Shown: positions 51,962 to 61,772, counted from the stretch's first letter. The stretch: DNA of 64,000 nucleotides from DATACQ01 sp036555515 (GCA_036555515.1 DATBLC010000148.1:1-64000), one strand, 5' to 3'. The notes: generated by a model from the letters alone, not told the origin. Numbers and translations: made by a program.

Positions 51962-52045
51962 ACCAATGGCTTAGCAGGGAATCGCCGCTTCGCGCAACGA
52001 GCAGACCTGGTTGGGTTAGGTTGAACGGCGCCCATTAGGCGCATT

Positions 52046-52673
52046 TCACCGGGAAGCACTCTGCTTTTGCTGAATCAGCTTTTCGAGGTTTTCGATCCGC
52101 TCTTCGCTGCTCGGGTGACTGCTCAAGAAGGGAATTCTGAACCGCTCTGTGAGCTTGAGCATTTTTTCATGAAGCCGAACGGCGCCTTCGGGGTCAAAGG
52201 AGTTCGCCACCATGTAGTCGATGCCGAGAGCCCACGATCGCACCCACTGCCTGGATGGTACTCGATCGCGTTGATCCCCGGTCCGCATGTCCTTTGGCCC
52301 AGTGCGCGGTTTCTGCCCCAACAAGGCGGCAAACTCATTGATGTCGTCGCCGATCAACTTGATCATCGCCGTGTTGATTGCAATCGTGCGCTGACCATTG
52401 ACCATGGCCGCAAAGGCATTGGGTTCCGCGCCGTCATAGAAGATAAGTTCGGATTGAACGTTGGCGATTCGCGTAATGCGAATGTGCGCCAGCAGCATCC
52501 TCCGGATGGTCTGTGTGTTGACAACGGCGGCCGTTTCCCCCGTTCGGCTGTTGCAGATCGACTGCAGCGCCAGGCAGCAGAGCGAGATCGCGCGCCCGCC
52601 ACATCAGACGCGCCTGCGTCGACGAGCAACCGAGCGTTGTGACGCACAGGAGTGTGAACAATAATCTCACCAT
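52046..52673 (-). pseudogene. Broken M48-type metalloprotease gene
   Basis: The intact order would be lipoprotein signal, M48 protease, C-terminal motif. The signal peptide MVRLLFTLLCVTTLGCSST is in one frame; the body starting VNTQTIRRMLLAHIRITRI is in another. Where HExxH should be, the DNA reads GGGCAGAAACCGCGCAC; restoring one T (GGGCATGAAACCGCGCAC) gives GHETAHWAKGHADRGS in a shifted frame. About 40 codons before ALGIDYMVANSFDPEG are also missing. The end LSSHPSSEERIENLEKLI is normal. At least three lesions make it non-functional. Confidence 0.82.
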
Positions 52674-52769
52674 CGGCGTCTAACTAGAGTAGCGACTTTG
52701 CGCGATCGTCCGATCAAGGCAATTCACTGTAGTCCTAAACCAAGAACACCGCCAAAGAAAGGGTCGCCC

Positions 52770-53483
52770 ATGAAAGCACGGTTCACCGTAGTCGGACTGG
52801 TACTTTTGCTTCCCACCGCTGCTCTGTCGCAGCAAAACGAAATTAGAAACCGGCCGCCTTCGGTCACCGCGAGCGGCGAAGCGGTCATTACCGCCGAGCC
52901 GGACCAGGCGGAGATCGACATCGGCGTCGTCACCCAGGCACGCAACGCCCCGGAGGCCGCAAAAGAGAACGCGGAAAAAGCCGCGCGCATTCTGTCCGAA
53001 GTGAAAAAGCTTATCGGCAAAGGAGACGAGGTAAAAACCGCCAGCTATTCGCTCAATCCCAATTATCGCTATCCACAGGGGGGAAAACCGGAGATTACAG
53101 GATACACCGCCACCAATATTTTGCGCATCAAGACCGGCAATCTCGCGAGCGTGGGGAAATTGATCGACGCATCGATGCAATCCGGAGCCAATGCCATCAA
53201 TCGGCTCGCCTTTACGCTTAAAGACGAGCACGCCGTCCAGCTTCAGACGCTGCGCCTGGCGTCCCAGAAAGCCAAAGCCAAAGCCGATGAGATAGCCGGC
53301 GCCCTCGGGCTCAAGATCGTCAGCATTCTCTCGGTCAACGAAAGCGAGCGCGGCGTGCGGCCCATGCCGGTCGCCCGAGTCGCGCAAATGGAAGCCGTCG
53401 CTGCGGCGCCCACGCCCGTAGAAGCCGGGACCATCGAGGTTAGATCGACAGTGACGCTCACCGCAGAGCTCGGCGGGCGCTAG
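52770..53483 (+). CDS. SIMPL (DUF541) domain secreted protein
   Basis: A 237-residue exported protein from the ATG at 52770; signal peptide residues 1-20 (VVGLVLLLPTAALSQQ). The SIMPL domain is marked by PSVTASGEAVITAEPDQAEI at its start, KTASYSLNPNYRYPQGG, GYTATNILRIKTGNLASVGK and the closing IEVRSTVTLTAEL. Members occur in periplasm or outer membrane and are linked to stress tolerance, with unclear function. It is divergent from the broken M48 gene (97 bp). Confidence 0.93.
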   Translation: MKARFTVVGLVLLLPTAALSQQNEIRNRPPSVTASGEAVITAEPDQAEIDIGVVTQARNAPEAAKENAEKAARILSEVKKLIGKGDEVKTASYSLNPNYRYPQGGKPEITGYTATNILRIKTGNLASVGKLIDASMQSGANAINRLAFTLKDEHAVQLQTLRLASQKAKAKADEIAGALGLKIVSILSVNESERGVRPMPVARVAQMEAVAAAPTPVEAGTIEVRSTVTLTAELGGR

Positions 53484-54046
53484 CGCGGGATCGCGTGCAC
53501 AAGTCACAGTCCGCAGCCTTTCTCTGTTGCCTGTAAATATCCGCTGTGCTGTGCGATGCTACTGACATACAAAATCGGCAAGGTAATGAATAACCGGAGG
53601 AGTACGTGTCGCCGAGCTTCAACTCGCGAGACTACTGAACCCGGATTCCGCAGTTGCGCTCGACAAGATGTGCGACGCGCAACCCTTCCGTAGCAAATTC
53701 GATGGGTTTCTGCCTCTGAGCAGACCTCGAGCAGCGGTGCTTCGACCGAACGTTAAAGCTCGTAACAACGAAGTGCGAAAGCGCAAAATGACTTTGAGAT
53801 TTTACAGTTGGACGCCTTTGCTACTCCAGGGTTCCACCTCGCTTGCCGTCTCCTCAGCTAATTGCAGAATCCGGGCTGAAGCCTGTTGGCTCGGCGGCAT
53901 CGCTTACTTGAGCAACTTCAGATCGCCATTGCGTCCCACGATGGGATGAAGTCGTCTCACACTAAGTAAACGTTTGACCACCCCAACAAGAGAGTGACCC
54001 CTCGATTGGCGATTTTTTGCTACGCCACAGGATTGGACTCGCTCGT
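53484..54046. other. 563-bp region without a supported gene
   Basis: Between the convergent SIMPL and kinase genes I see no gene, tRNA or strong hairpin. A 93-codon frame at 53668-53949 has no ribosome site and no family resemblance. Confidence 0.5.
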
Positions 54047-54922
54047 TTACAACTCGAAAAGATCGTCATAAATTGTCACGGGCAAGGTAACAGTGAAAGT
54101 TGATCCTTTGCCAACTTCACTTTCGATTTCCACCTTACCCCCGAGTAGCTCCGTGTACTTCTTGACGATATAAAGGCCAAGACCCATTCCTTCATGGACT
54201 CTCATATCAGGGCTATTGACCCGGCAGAAAAGATCGAAGATCTTTGATTTCAACCTCTCTGGTATCCCGATTCCTGTATCTTCCACTTTCAATTCAATGG
54301 CTTGTTCAGCTCGAAGACACCGCACGGACAAGATGACTGAACCTTGCTCGGTGAACTTAATCGCATTGCTCAGCAGATTTCTTAAAATTCCTTTGATTTT
54401 ACCAACGTCTGTTTTTATTGCGGGAAGCTCGGGCGACAACCGCCACTCCAAGGCAATATCTTTATGCAGCGGCGTGCTGTAACCGGCTTTAAGATCTCCC
54501 ATGAGTTTTCTGAGATCAACTTCATGCGTATCCACCGCGTCCTTCACTGTCTCAAGTCTCGTTGCCTCAAGAACGTTGTCGATTAATGTTAGGAGATCGG
54601 TCGACTGCCCCAGAATGGCCTTCACTGCCTTCGATTGTTCTTCTGACAACGGACCCAGGAGCCCATCCAATAGCAATCCGGAATAACCCATCGAGATAGT
54701 CAGCGGGGTGCGGACTTCATGCGACATGAAACGCAGAAACGTTAATTTTACGTCGCTCGCGCGTTCCAGTTCAGCGTTCTTTTCTTGAAGTTCGCTCGCC
54801 TGCCGCTTGATTTTCTCATATGGCTGAGCCAAGAGTTCTCCAGCCATCGGTCTTTCCCTATTCATTTGGTTGGGCACGGCATATTTCGCCGCACCGTCAG
54901 ATGGGCCTTTAATGCGAGGCAT
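54047..54922 (-). CDS. Soluble histidine kinase
   Basis: A 291-residue kinase with an N-terminal coiled coil (EKIKRQASELQEKNAELERA) and no other sensor. H box: RFMSHEVRTPLTISMGYSGL; N box: LLSNAIKFTEQGS; G1: EDTGIGIP; G2: GMGLGLYIVKKYTELLGG. The ATG follows GGAGAGGAT. It lies 11 bp after a receiver-only protein, probably its partner, and both are behind a -24/-12 promoter. Confidence 0.94.
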   Translation of the reverse strand: MPRIKGPSDGAAKYAVPNQMNRERPMAGELLAQPYEKIKRQASELQEKNAELERASDVKLTFLRFMSHEVRTPLTISMGYSGLLLDGLLGPLSEEQSKAVKAILGQSTDLLTLIDNVLEATRLETVKDAVDTHEVDLRKLMGDLKAGYSTPLHKDIALEWRLSPELPAIKTDVGKIKGILRNLLSNAIKFTEQGSVILSVRCLRAEQAIELKVEDTGIGIPERLKSKIFDLFCRVNSPDMRVHEGMGLGLYIVKKYTELLGGKVEIESEVGKGSTFTVTLPVTIYDDLFEL

Positions 54923-54933
54923 CTTATCCTCTC

Positions 54934-55329
54934 CTACGATTCTTGTTTGCTAGCAGCATTTCCCAGTGAGCGGTTTAGAGCAGCGAGGAGTTCCTCGAGC
55001 TCGAATGGTTTGCACAGGAATTCGCTTGCACCCACGCTGTGCATTTTTTCACGTAGGTGGGGCGCGTTAAACGCAGTCATTACGATGACCGCCGCCTGAG
55101 GGTTAATCGCCTTGATCCCAGCGGTCAGCTGAAACCCGTCCAAACCGGCCATAAGCACATCCGTCAGTACAACGTCGGGGAGATTGTCTCTAAAGAGCGC
55201 GAGTCCGTGAATCCCGTTCGAAGCCTCTAAGACGTCCCATCCGCAGCCCTCAACGACCTCTACAATGCCTCGCCGCACCGCCTCATCGTCCTCTACGATC
55301 AGTAATGTTTTCGGTTTGGATTCTTCCAT
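54934..55329 (-). CDS. Single-domain response regulator (receiver only)
   Basis: A 131-residue CheY-like receiver. Acidic pair in LLIVEDDEAVR, phosphorylation Asp in VVLTDVLMAGLDGF, switch Thr in VIVMTAFN and Lys in FLCKPFELEEL. No output domain. It is read with the kinase downstream. The ATG at 55329 lies only about 13 nt after the predicted sigma-54 start of transcription, so the leader would be very short. Confidence 0.95.
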   Translation of the reverse strand: MEESKPKTLLIVEDDEAVRRGIVEVVEGCGWDVLEASNGIHGLALFRDNLPDVVLTDVLMAGLDGFQLTAGIKAINPQAAVIVMTAFNAPHLREKMHSVGASEFLCKPFELEELLAALNRSLGNAASKQES

Positions 55330-55351
55330 TTAAGTTATTGCACTCCACGTT

Positions 55352-55369
55352 GAGCAATTCGGATGCCAG
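55352..55369 (-). promoter_or_regulatory. Sigma-54 (-24/-12) promoter of the receiver/kinase pair
   Basis: On the minus strand the site reads TGGCATCCGAATTGCT. GG and GC are ten bases apart, TGGCA and TTGCT match the consensus, and two bases (TC for CG) differ. It lies 24 bp before the receiver gene and directly after an NtrC-type activator gene. The remaining gap 55370-55524 shows no gene. Confidence 0.72.
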
Positions 55370-55524
55370 CATTGTCACGGCAGGGTTTTTAAAGGGAATC
55401 GCGAACAACGCAGCGACGCCACATCGCCGCGCAGCTACAGCAACTCGGCGGCCGTCGGGATCAACGCAGGAATGAAAAAGGTTTTTTTGTATCGCCGGAC
55501 GGCGATAGCAGCGTAGGAGGTTTG

Positions 55525-56853
55525 TTAAGACCTGAGCCCGTATTTTTTGATGAGGCGGAAAAGAGCGTTCTGGTTCATCTTTAACAAAACCGCCGCCCTG
55601 GAGACATTGCCCTCGGTCAGCGCGAGTGCGGTTCGGATGGTCCGCTTCGACCATTCCTCCGCGGCTTTGTCTTTTGCCCCCTTAAAGGAAAGCGAAGGAA
55701 AACTGCCCGGCTCCGGATCGAGATGTTCAGCTTCAATCCGCGATGCACCCATTGTCTTGCCGCGCAGGATTGCTTTCCCCAGCACATTCGCGAGTTCTCG
55801 TATGTTTCCCGGCCATGGACGGCTTAGTAGAGCAGCTAGCGCCTGCCCCGAAATTTCACTTGGTCCGGGGCCAGTGCTCCTATCATCCATCTTCGCTCGG
55901 TCCAGCAGCGTTCGGGCAATGATCGGGATGTCTTCAGGACGATCTCGTAACGGAGGCATGAATATCCGGTGCATGTTAAGCCGATAGTAGAGATCTTCAC
56001 GAAAAGTTCTCTCTCTTATCATGGCATCAATATTGGCATTGGTGGCCGCTACAAACCGGACATGAACTTGCTCTGGCTTTTCCGCACCAAGACTCCAGAT
56101 CTCTTTGATTTCGATCGCGCGAAGCAGCTTCGGCTGTAATTCAAGGGGAAGCGAAGTTAGCTCATCCAAGAATAATGTTCCTCCGTCTGCCAGCACGAAG
56201 CGTCCTCGTTTTTTCGCGTCGGCACCCGTGAAGGCTCCCCTTTCGCGACCGAATAGTTCAGATTCTACGAGTTCCTTGGGCAAAGCCCCCATGTCGATCG
56301 CGATGAACGGCCCTTTCTTTCGTGGCGAGAGGTCATGAATAGCTCGCGCGGCAAGTTCTTTTCCGGTGCCGGTCTCTCCGGTGATCAAGACGGGCGAGTC
56401 GGAAGCCGCCGCCAAATCGATTTCCTGATAGACTTTTTGCATCAAGAGGCTGGATCCCACAAGCTCCCCACGGGATACGCGAAAGGCTATTTCCCTCAAT
56501 TTCACCGTTTCTTCTACGTTTCGGATGTGAGAAATGAGCTCCTCGGGGTCAAAAGGTTTCGTGAGATATGCTCGGGCTCCGCGACGCATGGCTTCAACCG
56601 CCGAAGGGATGGTTCCATATGCGGTCATTATAACAACTTCTATTTCCGGCTTTCGGCGGCGCGCTTGCTGAAGCAGTTCCGTCCCATTCATCCCCGGGAG
56701 TCGAAGGTCGGTCACCAACAGATCCACCCCCGTGATCTTTTTTAATGCGGATTCGCCGTCCGTCGCGTAGTCGATATCCAGCCCGCAATCTTGGAAGGCC
56801 TCTCGTAGGGCTCCGACCACGGCGGAGTCATCTTCGACCACTAAGGTTCTCAT
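55525..56853 (-). CDS. NtrC-family sigma-54 response regulator
   Basis: A 442-residue protein with receiver, AAA+ and Fis domains. Receiver Asp in LLVTDLRLPGMNG and Lys in AYLTKPFDPEEL; Walker A GETGTGKE; GAFTGA; Walker B GTLFLDELTSLP; helix-turn-helix VSRAAVLLKMNQNALFRLIK. Its ATG overlaps the stop of the CHASE2 kinase gene by 4 nt, so that kinase is the likely phosphate donor. A -24/-12 promoter follows the gene, pointing to the receiver/kinase pair as a target. Confidence 0.95.
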   Translation of the reverse strand: MRTLVVEDDSAVVGALREAFQDCGLDIDYATDGESALKKITGVDLLVTDLRLPGMNGTELLQQARRRKPEIEVVIMTAYGTIPSAVEAMRRGARAYLTKPFDPEELISHIRNVEETVKLREIAFRVSRGELVGSSLLMQKVYQEIDLAAASDSPVLITGETGTGKELAARAIHDLSPRKKGPFIAIDMGALPKELVESELFGRERGAFTGADAKKRGRFVLADGGTLFLDELTSLPLELQPKLLRAIEIKEIWSLGAEKPEQVHVRFVAATNANIDAMIRERTFREDLYYRLNMHRIFMPPLRDRPEDIPIIARTLLDRAKMDDRSTGPGPSEISGQALAALLSRPWPGNIRELANVLGKAILRGKTMGASRIEAEHLDPEPGSFPSLSFKGAKDKAAEEWSKRTIRTALALTEGNVSRAAVLLKMNQNALFRLIKKYGLRS

Positions 56854-59291
56854 CGCTCTTCTTGCTTGCTGGCGAGGGGGAGAATAATCTCAAAGCAGGC
56901 TCCTCCCCCCTTTCTGTTTTCCGCCGTGAGGGCTCCGCCGTAACTTTCACAGATTCTTCGTGCAATGGTAAGACCCAAGCCGGTGCCCGTACTCTTGGTC
57001 GTATAGAAAGCTTCAAATAGCTTCTCCGGATCGAGCCCTAATCCAGGTCCGTTGTCTTCGATCCTGATGACGATCTGATGATCTCGAGTTTGCGCGGATA
57101 CATACAGGTCGTTACCGCGCCCGAGCGCATCCCTCTCGTTCTCTAGAAGATTGATGAGAACCTCTTGCAATTCGTCAACACTGACGGAAACTCCGGGCAG
57201 CCAATCCGGAAGGTTCATGACAACCCGGACTCCCTTCGCCTCGAAACTTGGATCAAACAGATCGATGGCAGCGCGTATTACTTCAGCGTATGAAACCAGC
57301 TTCGAATATGCAGTGCGTTGCTTGAAAAATCCGAGCATCGATCGCGTCGCCCGGCCGATCCGATCCACTTGCCCCATCACAAGATCCAGCTTTTCAGTAA
57401 CCTCGGGCCGATCAGCCACTGTCTTCTTTAAGGTATGCAGCCGTGTCTTGATAGCCATGAGAGGATTGTTTATTTCGTGCGCGACGGAGGCGGCCACACG
57501 GCCGAGAATCGCCTCCTGTTCGGAGATCTGCAAGGCCTGCTTCGCTTCTATCAGAGCGGTGATGTCCTGGATCGTTCCGCCCAATTGGACAACCCGCCCT
57601 TCCCCGTTCTTTGTCGCATGGACAACAGCGTTGAAGTGTCGCAACGGGCTGCGCAAAGGATCGTTGCGAAACTCTTGGGTGAACGGATCGCCCGTTTGAA
57701 CGGCCCGTGTGAGTCCTTCCTCGATGACCTGACGGTCATCGGGATGCACCATCGCCAGAAATTCCGTGAGCGTCGGTGCTCCACGGGCCGGGTCACAGTC
57801 AAATAAGCGAAACATCTCCGCCGACCACGAGGCCGTATTGGTTGTCAGGTCCAGTTCCCAACTGCCGAGCTTGGCGCGCTCTTGCGCCGCTCGGAGTTTC
57901 GCCTCGCTTTTGCGCAGCTCTTCCAGCATGGTCTCCCGTGTCTGTCTGAGATGCTGAGTCGTCCGATCGGCCCGCCCGCGCTCGCGGAAAAAACTTGCCA
58001 GTGTGATCGCGGCGAAGCTAAAGGCAAGAGCGACACCGGGAAATACCGGAGAGATGAAAAATCCTGTGGAACTCATCAACCAGCCGGTCGCGATCCAGGA
58101 CGCGCCAGCCACGGCGACCAATAGGAAGCCGCCCAAGATGACTCCAGCGACAGTAGCCATGAATGCGGCGACCGGACCAGCAGCCAGTACAAGCGCCAGC
58201 TCGATCACAGGTGCCCCGGGGGATCGCCGGATGAAGTCACGGCGCAAGATGGTATCGGCTACGGTAGCGTGGACCTCCACAGCCGGAAACGTCGTGTCCA
58301 AAGGTGTTGCCACGCTGTCACCAAGTCCGGGGGCAAAGGTGCCCAGAAACACGATGCGGTCGCGAAACTCTCCCTCGGCTACACGATCCTCGAGGACATC
58401 GGCAGCGGAGATGTACGGAAAAGTCCGCTTCTCACCACGAAAATGCAGGAGCACTCCGCCTGTCGGATCGAGAGGCACAACGATGTCCTCTAGAGCAAGT
58501 GACAGCGCTCCGCTGCCAGTCGTTCGGAGAACAAACTGTCGGAGGCCAAGAGCAGGAATCAGGGTAGCTAAGCCGAGGCTTGGATAGACGAGCCCTTCGC
58601 GCGCAATGATGAGCGGCATCCGCCGGACAATCCCGTCAGCGTCGATCGTCACATTCGAGAAGCCTGAGCCCGATGCCACTTTTCCAAGACCAGGAAGGCT
58701 GCAAAGCGTCGCCGACGACTCGAAAAGCGCAGGTTGCGCCCTGGCGCCTGGCTCCTGCAAAGTTGCTGCAGGAATTGGATGAAGCACGCAACTTTTTCCT
58801 TCCTCCCGCTCCGCGCCGAACCGCATTTGGTATCCGAGGACAAAAGCGCCGCGACCAAGCACCGCCGCGAGCGCCGCGTCGTTAGGCGTCAGGGCGCCCG
58901 GACCCGCCCGCGGCTCGTTGGCAAGTGTCCTGGATGGTTGCTCCGCCACAGACTCTGGAGTCTCGTCTGGCTCAGCGAAGATCATATCGATTCCGACGCT
59001 TGCAGCGCCAAGCGCCCGGATCTTTTCCACGAGCTGCGCGAGCCGGCTGCGGGGCCACGGCCAGCGACCAAAACGTGCAAGACTTCGCTCGTCTAAGCTC
59101 ACGATCACAACTCGTCCCGATGTCTCAAAGCGGTGTGCAGACCGGAGCAGGACATCGTAGGCCCGCCAATCCAAATGGGCTAGGAAGAACGGCGGGTACA
59201 GATAGAGCCCAGCTACCAGCAAGGAGGTGATCAGGCCCCACGCGATAAGACATTTGTAGGAGGGCCGGTCTCTGTCGAGCGGCGTTACCAC
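56850..59291 (-). CDS. CHASE2-PAS sensor histidine kinase
   Basis: An 813-residue membrane sensor. A first helix (IAWGLITSLLVAGLYLY) precedes the extracytoplasmic CHASE2 domain (about 35-345; VVIVSLDERSLARFGRWPWP is typical), then three helices to about 430, a PAS domain (about 475-590; LGSWELDLTTNTASWSAEMF) and the kinase: H box SVAHEINNPLMAIKTRLHTL, G1 EDNGPGLGL, G2 GTGLGLTIARRICESYGG. Start is GTG 59291, overlapping the OmpA-like gene by 7 nt. The ligand of CHASE2 is unknown. Confidence 0.94.
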   Translation of the reverse strand: MVTPLDRDRPSYKCLIAWGLITSLLVAGLYLYPPFFLAHLDWRAYDVLLRSAHRFETSGRVVIVSLDERSLARFGRWPWPRSRLAQLVEKIRALGAASVGIDMIFAEPDETPESVAEQPSRTLANEPRAGPGALTPNDAALAAVLGRGAFVLGYQMRFGAEREEGKSCVLHPIPAATLQEPGARAQPALFESSATLCSLPGLGKVASGSGFSNVTIDADGIVRRMPLIIAREGLVYPSLGLATLIPALGLRQFVLRTTGSGALSLALEDIVVPLDPTGGVLLHFRGEKRTFPYISAADVLEDRVAEGEFRDRIVFLGTFAPGLGDSVATPLDTTFPAVEVHATVADTILRRDFIRRSPGAPVIELALVLAAGPVAAFMATVAGVILGGFLLVAVAGASWIATGWLMSSTGFFISPVFPGVALAFSFAAITLASFFRERGRADRTTQHLRQTRETMLEELRKSEAKLRAAQERAKLGSWELDLTTNTASWSAEMFRLFDCDPARGAPTLTEFLAMVHPDDRQVIEEGLTRAVQTGDPFTQEFRNDPLRSPLRHFNAVVHATKNGEGRVVQLGGTIQDITALIEAKQALQISEQEAILGRVAASVAHEINNPLMAIKTRLHTLKKTVADRPEVTEKLDLVMGQVDRIGRATRSMLGFFKQRTAYSKLVSYAEVIRAAIDLFDPSFEAKGVRVVMNLPDWLPGVSVSVDELQEVLINLLENERDALGRGNDLYVSAQTRDHQIVIRIEDNGPGLGLDPEKLFEAFYTTKSTGTGLGLTIARRICESYGGALTAENRKGGGACFEIILPLASKQEER

Positions 59292-59917
59292 ACAGTGATC
59301 TCAACTCGGCGATTGCGCGGCTCCCAAACCTCATCGCCCGTTTGGACCAGAAGATTATCCTCACCGTGGGACTCGATCTCGAGAATATTCGGGTCGATGC
59401 CCTCGGACGCTAGCAGGCCTGCGATTTTTCTGGCACGTCCAAATGACAGCTGATAATTGTAGCCACGATCCCCCGTCGTGTCCGTATGGCCGATGATACT
59501 GATGACCGTGGCGCTGCGCTCCCGCGCAGTCCGAAGAACTTCTGGGATTAACGCCTCGGCGTCTGGCGTCAAGTCTTCCGAATTTTCTCTGAAATAGAGT
59601 ATAAAACGTGCGGGCCCGGCAGGCTGCACCGTCAAAACCGCGCCGAATATCCGGCTGATCTCAGTCTCCTCGAGAGTCAACGGCGGGCTCGGTGCATCGT
59701 CAGCGCTTCGGACGGTGGAGGCTTGTCGGGGATGCTCCAAGACTTGAGTGCCTTGCCGGTTCGTCACCGTGATCCGGCCGACCTCACCCTCCATGTCGGG
59801 TAGCAAGACGAACAGGCTCTGCTTCTGCGCTGCGCATCCGGCAAGCAGGATAAGGCAAAAGGCCCGTCCAAGCCGCGCTGGGCGGCACCTCTCGTACCAT
59901 CGTCCGCCAGTACACAT
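59285..59917 (-). CDS. OmpA-like lipoprotein
   Basis: A 210-residue lipoprotein: lipobox LILLAGCAAQ with Cys28 as the likely modified residue. The C-terminal OmpA domain has LYFRENSEDLTPDAEALIPE and the peptidoglycan-binding segment ISIIGHTDTTGDRGYNYQLS followed by FGRARKIAGLLASEGI and NRRVEI. It probably ties the outer membrane or the sensor complex to peptidoglycan. It lies 10 bp after the FecR gene and overlaps the CHASE2 kinase gene. Confidence 0.92.
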   Translation of the reverse strand: MCTGGRWYERCRPARLGRAFCLILLAGCAAQKQSLFVLLPDMEGEVGRITVTNRQGTQVLEHPRQASTVRSADDAPSPPLTLEETEISRIFGAVLTVQPAGPARFILYFRENSEDLTPDAEALIPEVLRTARERSATVISIIGHTDTTGDRGYNYQLSFGRARKIAGLLASEGIDPNILEIESHGEDNLLVQTGDEVWEPRNRRVEITVW

Positions 59918-59927
59918 TGGCCTTGCT

Positions 59928-60380
59928 CTACGGTGGCTCCACTTTTGCCAGGAACTGTGTTCCCCGGACTCCGAGAATTGCTACGGGTGTCTCGATGCGG
60001 ACAGCGTCATGAGAAAGCTTGGCGATACTCCCTGAAACAAAGGCCATTACGCCACGAGCGATCTTGACCCTTAGTGCCAGACGACCCTCCGCTGGCGCAA
60101 AGGCAAACCGGTCAATTTGAATCTCACTTTCGGGTCCAAGCGACAATTTCGTGTCGTCACGCAGCACTACCCCCATGCGACCGTCGGCGCCCGTCCGTAA
60201 GACATCTCCTTCCTGAAGAGCCAGCCCTAGATGCGCTCGTAGGGTCGCGCCTCCTCGGTCTACCGTGGCTAAGCCCTCGGCCACTTTGACGAGACCTATC
60301 GGAGACGCAGCGCTCGCGACCGCCCCGAGCAGGACTGGAACGACCACCACAGCGAGCGCTAAGATACGCAGAGCCCTCAT
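59928..60380 (-). CDS. FecR-domain secreted protein
   Basis: A 150-residue exported protein with signal peptide residues 1-24 (LALAVVVVPVLLGAVASAA). The FecR domain is marked by GLALQEGDVLRTGADGRMGV, LRDDTKLSLGPESEIQID and ETPVAILGVRGTQFLAKV. Stand-alone FecR proteins with OmpA and CHASE2 neighbours are a recurring arrangement; the group probably senses something in the periplasm. It is the first gene of this operon. Confidence 0.92.
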   Translation of the reverse strand: MRALRILALAVVVVPVLLGAVASAASPIGLVKVAEGLATVDRGGATLRAHLGLALQEGDVLRTGADGRMGVVLRDDTKLSLGPESEIQIDRFAFAPAEGRLALRVKIARGVMAFVSGSIAKLSHDAVRIETPVAILGVRGTQFLAKVEPP

Positions 60381-60781
60381 GGGTCCTGGCTACCCAAAGC
60401 AGATATCCACGGCCGCGGTACGCCGTTCGAAAGCGCCATCAGGGAATCAACATTCCTATGTGCCCCGTTATTAGAGAAGACGATTCACTTCACTTCATAT
60501 CGATGCATTTATTTCCGTCTGGGTTTGTCGGTATTGATGACAAAAGAGATAAGAGACAAAGCGGAAAAAGTCAAATAATTTGATCATCGAAGCAGCGACC
60601 TGAGATTACAAGAACTAAATTGAGGAGTCGCACGGCGCGGAACGCTGTAGGATTAAACTGTAAGACGCGTCAAACGAATGGGGCATACCGGTCGACGAAG
60701 TGATTAAGGTGAAACTTGGGGATCAACCCAAAATTCCGGCACTCCATCACTCCATGACTTCAAACTTCTACTCCAACCTTC
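60381..60781. other. 401-bp region without a gene, with a repeat fragment
   Basis: A GGCACTCCATCACTCCATG fragment at 60739-60760 belongs to the repeat family at 40305-40470. I found no -24/-12 site with correct spacing upstream of the FecR gene and no other feature I can support. Confidence 0.5.
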
Positions 60782-61663
60782 TTACCCTTCAAACTTCCCC
60801 GGGTCTTTATAATAATTCTTGTAGTACCATTCCGCGATTTCCCAGCCGGTGGCGCGCCATACGCCGTCGTGGCCGCACATATAGTCCAGCGCCTTTTCCA
60901 GATACTTTATCCGAAACGGCATGCCGATCACGAATGGATGCAGCGGCAGGCAGAGCACGCGTCCGCCGGACTCGCTGTCCTTGTAAAGCGTATCGAAGTG
61001 GTCGCAAACCATCCGGTAATATTGCTCCGGCGTGTGATTTTCGCGGATAAAGACGCGGATATCATTGACGCCAAGCTCATAAGGCACGACGAGCATTCGC
61101 CCGCTCTTCACGCGCATCGGTGTCGGCTGCTCATCGTTGCCCCAATCGCAGACGTACTCGAACCCCTCCGCAGCCAGATGATCCGGCGTGTTAAAAGTCT
61201 CGCCCAATCCCGGACCAAGCCAGCCCTTGGGCGCCTTGCCCGTCGCTTGGGTAATGATCTGTTTGACCTTGCGAATGATGCCAAGCTCCTCCTCTATCTT
61301 GTAATCGAGCATGGAAACGCTGTTGGTCATACCGTGGCCGAGCCATTCCCATTTACGTTTGTTGCCTTCTTCAATGATCGGCGGATGTTGCTCGCAGACT
61401 TCAGCGTTCAAGAGTACGCTGGCGCGAATGCCGAATTTATCGAGCACGTCCATGATGCGATACACGCCGACGCGAGAGCCATAGTCGCGCAGGGTATAGC
61501 TCGGCACATCCGGCGCGTGACTGCTTCCGGAGCCCCGGATTGGCATGTCGTAATGAAAGTATTCGATATTGGGCGCCACCCAGAGCGCGATGCGACCATG
61601 ATTGGGCCATTCAATTTTTTGCCGGCGAATAATGGGTGAATAATCATAACGGCGGTTGTCCAT
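60782..61663 (-). CDS. Polysaccharide deacetylase family protein (PuuE/allantoinase-like)
   Basis: A 293-residue cytoplasmic protein. NodB-fold features are IALWVAPNIEYFHYDMP near the start, DYGSRVGVYRIMDVLDKFGI, and GWLGPGLGETFNTPDHLAAE; the closing CLPLHPFVIGMPFRIKYLEK supplies the late His. This resembles members linked to purine ring opening or to unknown amide hydrolysis rather than cell-wall deacetylases. The usual D-D-H metal set is not fully evident. It stands alone; the ATG at 61663 has a distant GGAG. Confidence 0.8.
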   Translation of the reverse strand: MDNRRYDYSPIIRRQKIEWPNHGRIALWVAPNIEYFHYDMPIRGSGSSHAPDVPSYTLRDYGSRVGVYRIMDVLDKFGIRASVLLNAEVCEQHPPIIEEGNKRKWEWLGHGMTNSVSMLDYKIEEELGIIRKVKQIITQATGKAPKGWLGPGLGETFNTPDHLAAEGFEYVCDWGNDEQPTPMRVKSGRMLVVPYELGVNDIRVFIRENHTPEQYYRMVCDHFDTLYKDSESGGRVLCLPLHPFVIGMPFRIKYLEKALDYMCGHDGVWRATGWEIAEWYYKNYYKDPGKFEG

Positions 61664-61772
61664 TGGCGGTCTTTGCTCCTTCCGGTGAGTATTAAAATCC
61701 GACTTTCGCTTTAAACTACGCCAGCTGGTATTTTACCGTCAACCTCTTTTAGAGCATTTTCGGAAAAATCGC

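Noticed and set aside
53668..53949. 93-codon frame after the SIMPL gene
   Set aside because: No ribosome site and a composition unlike the neighbouring genes.
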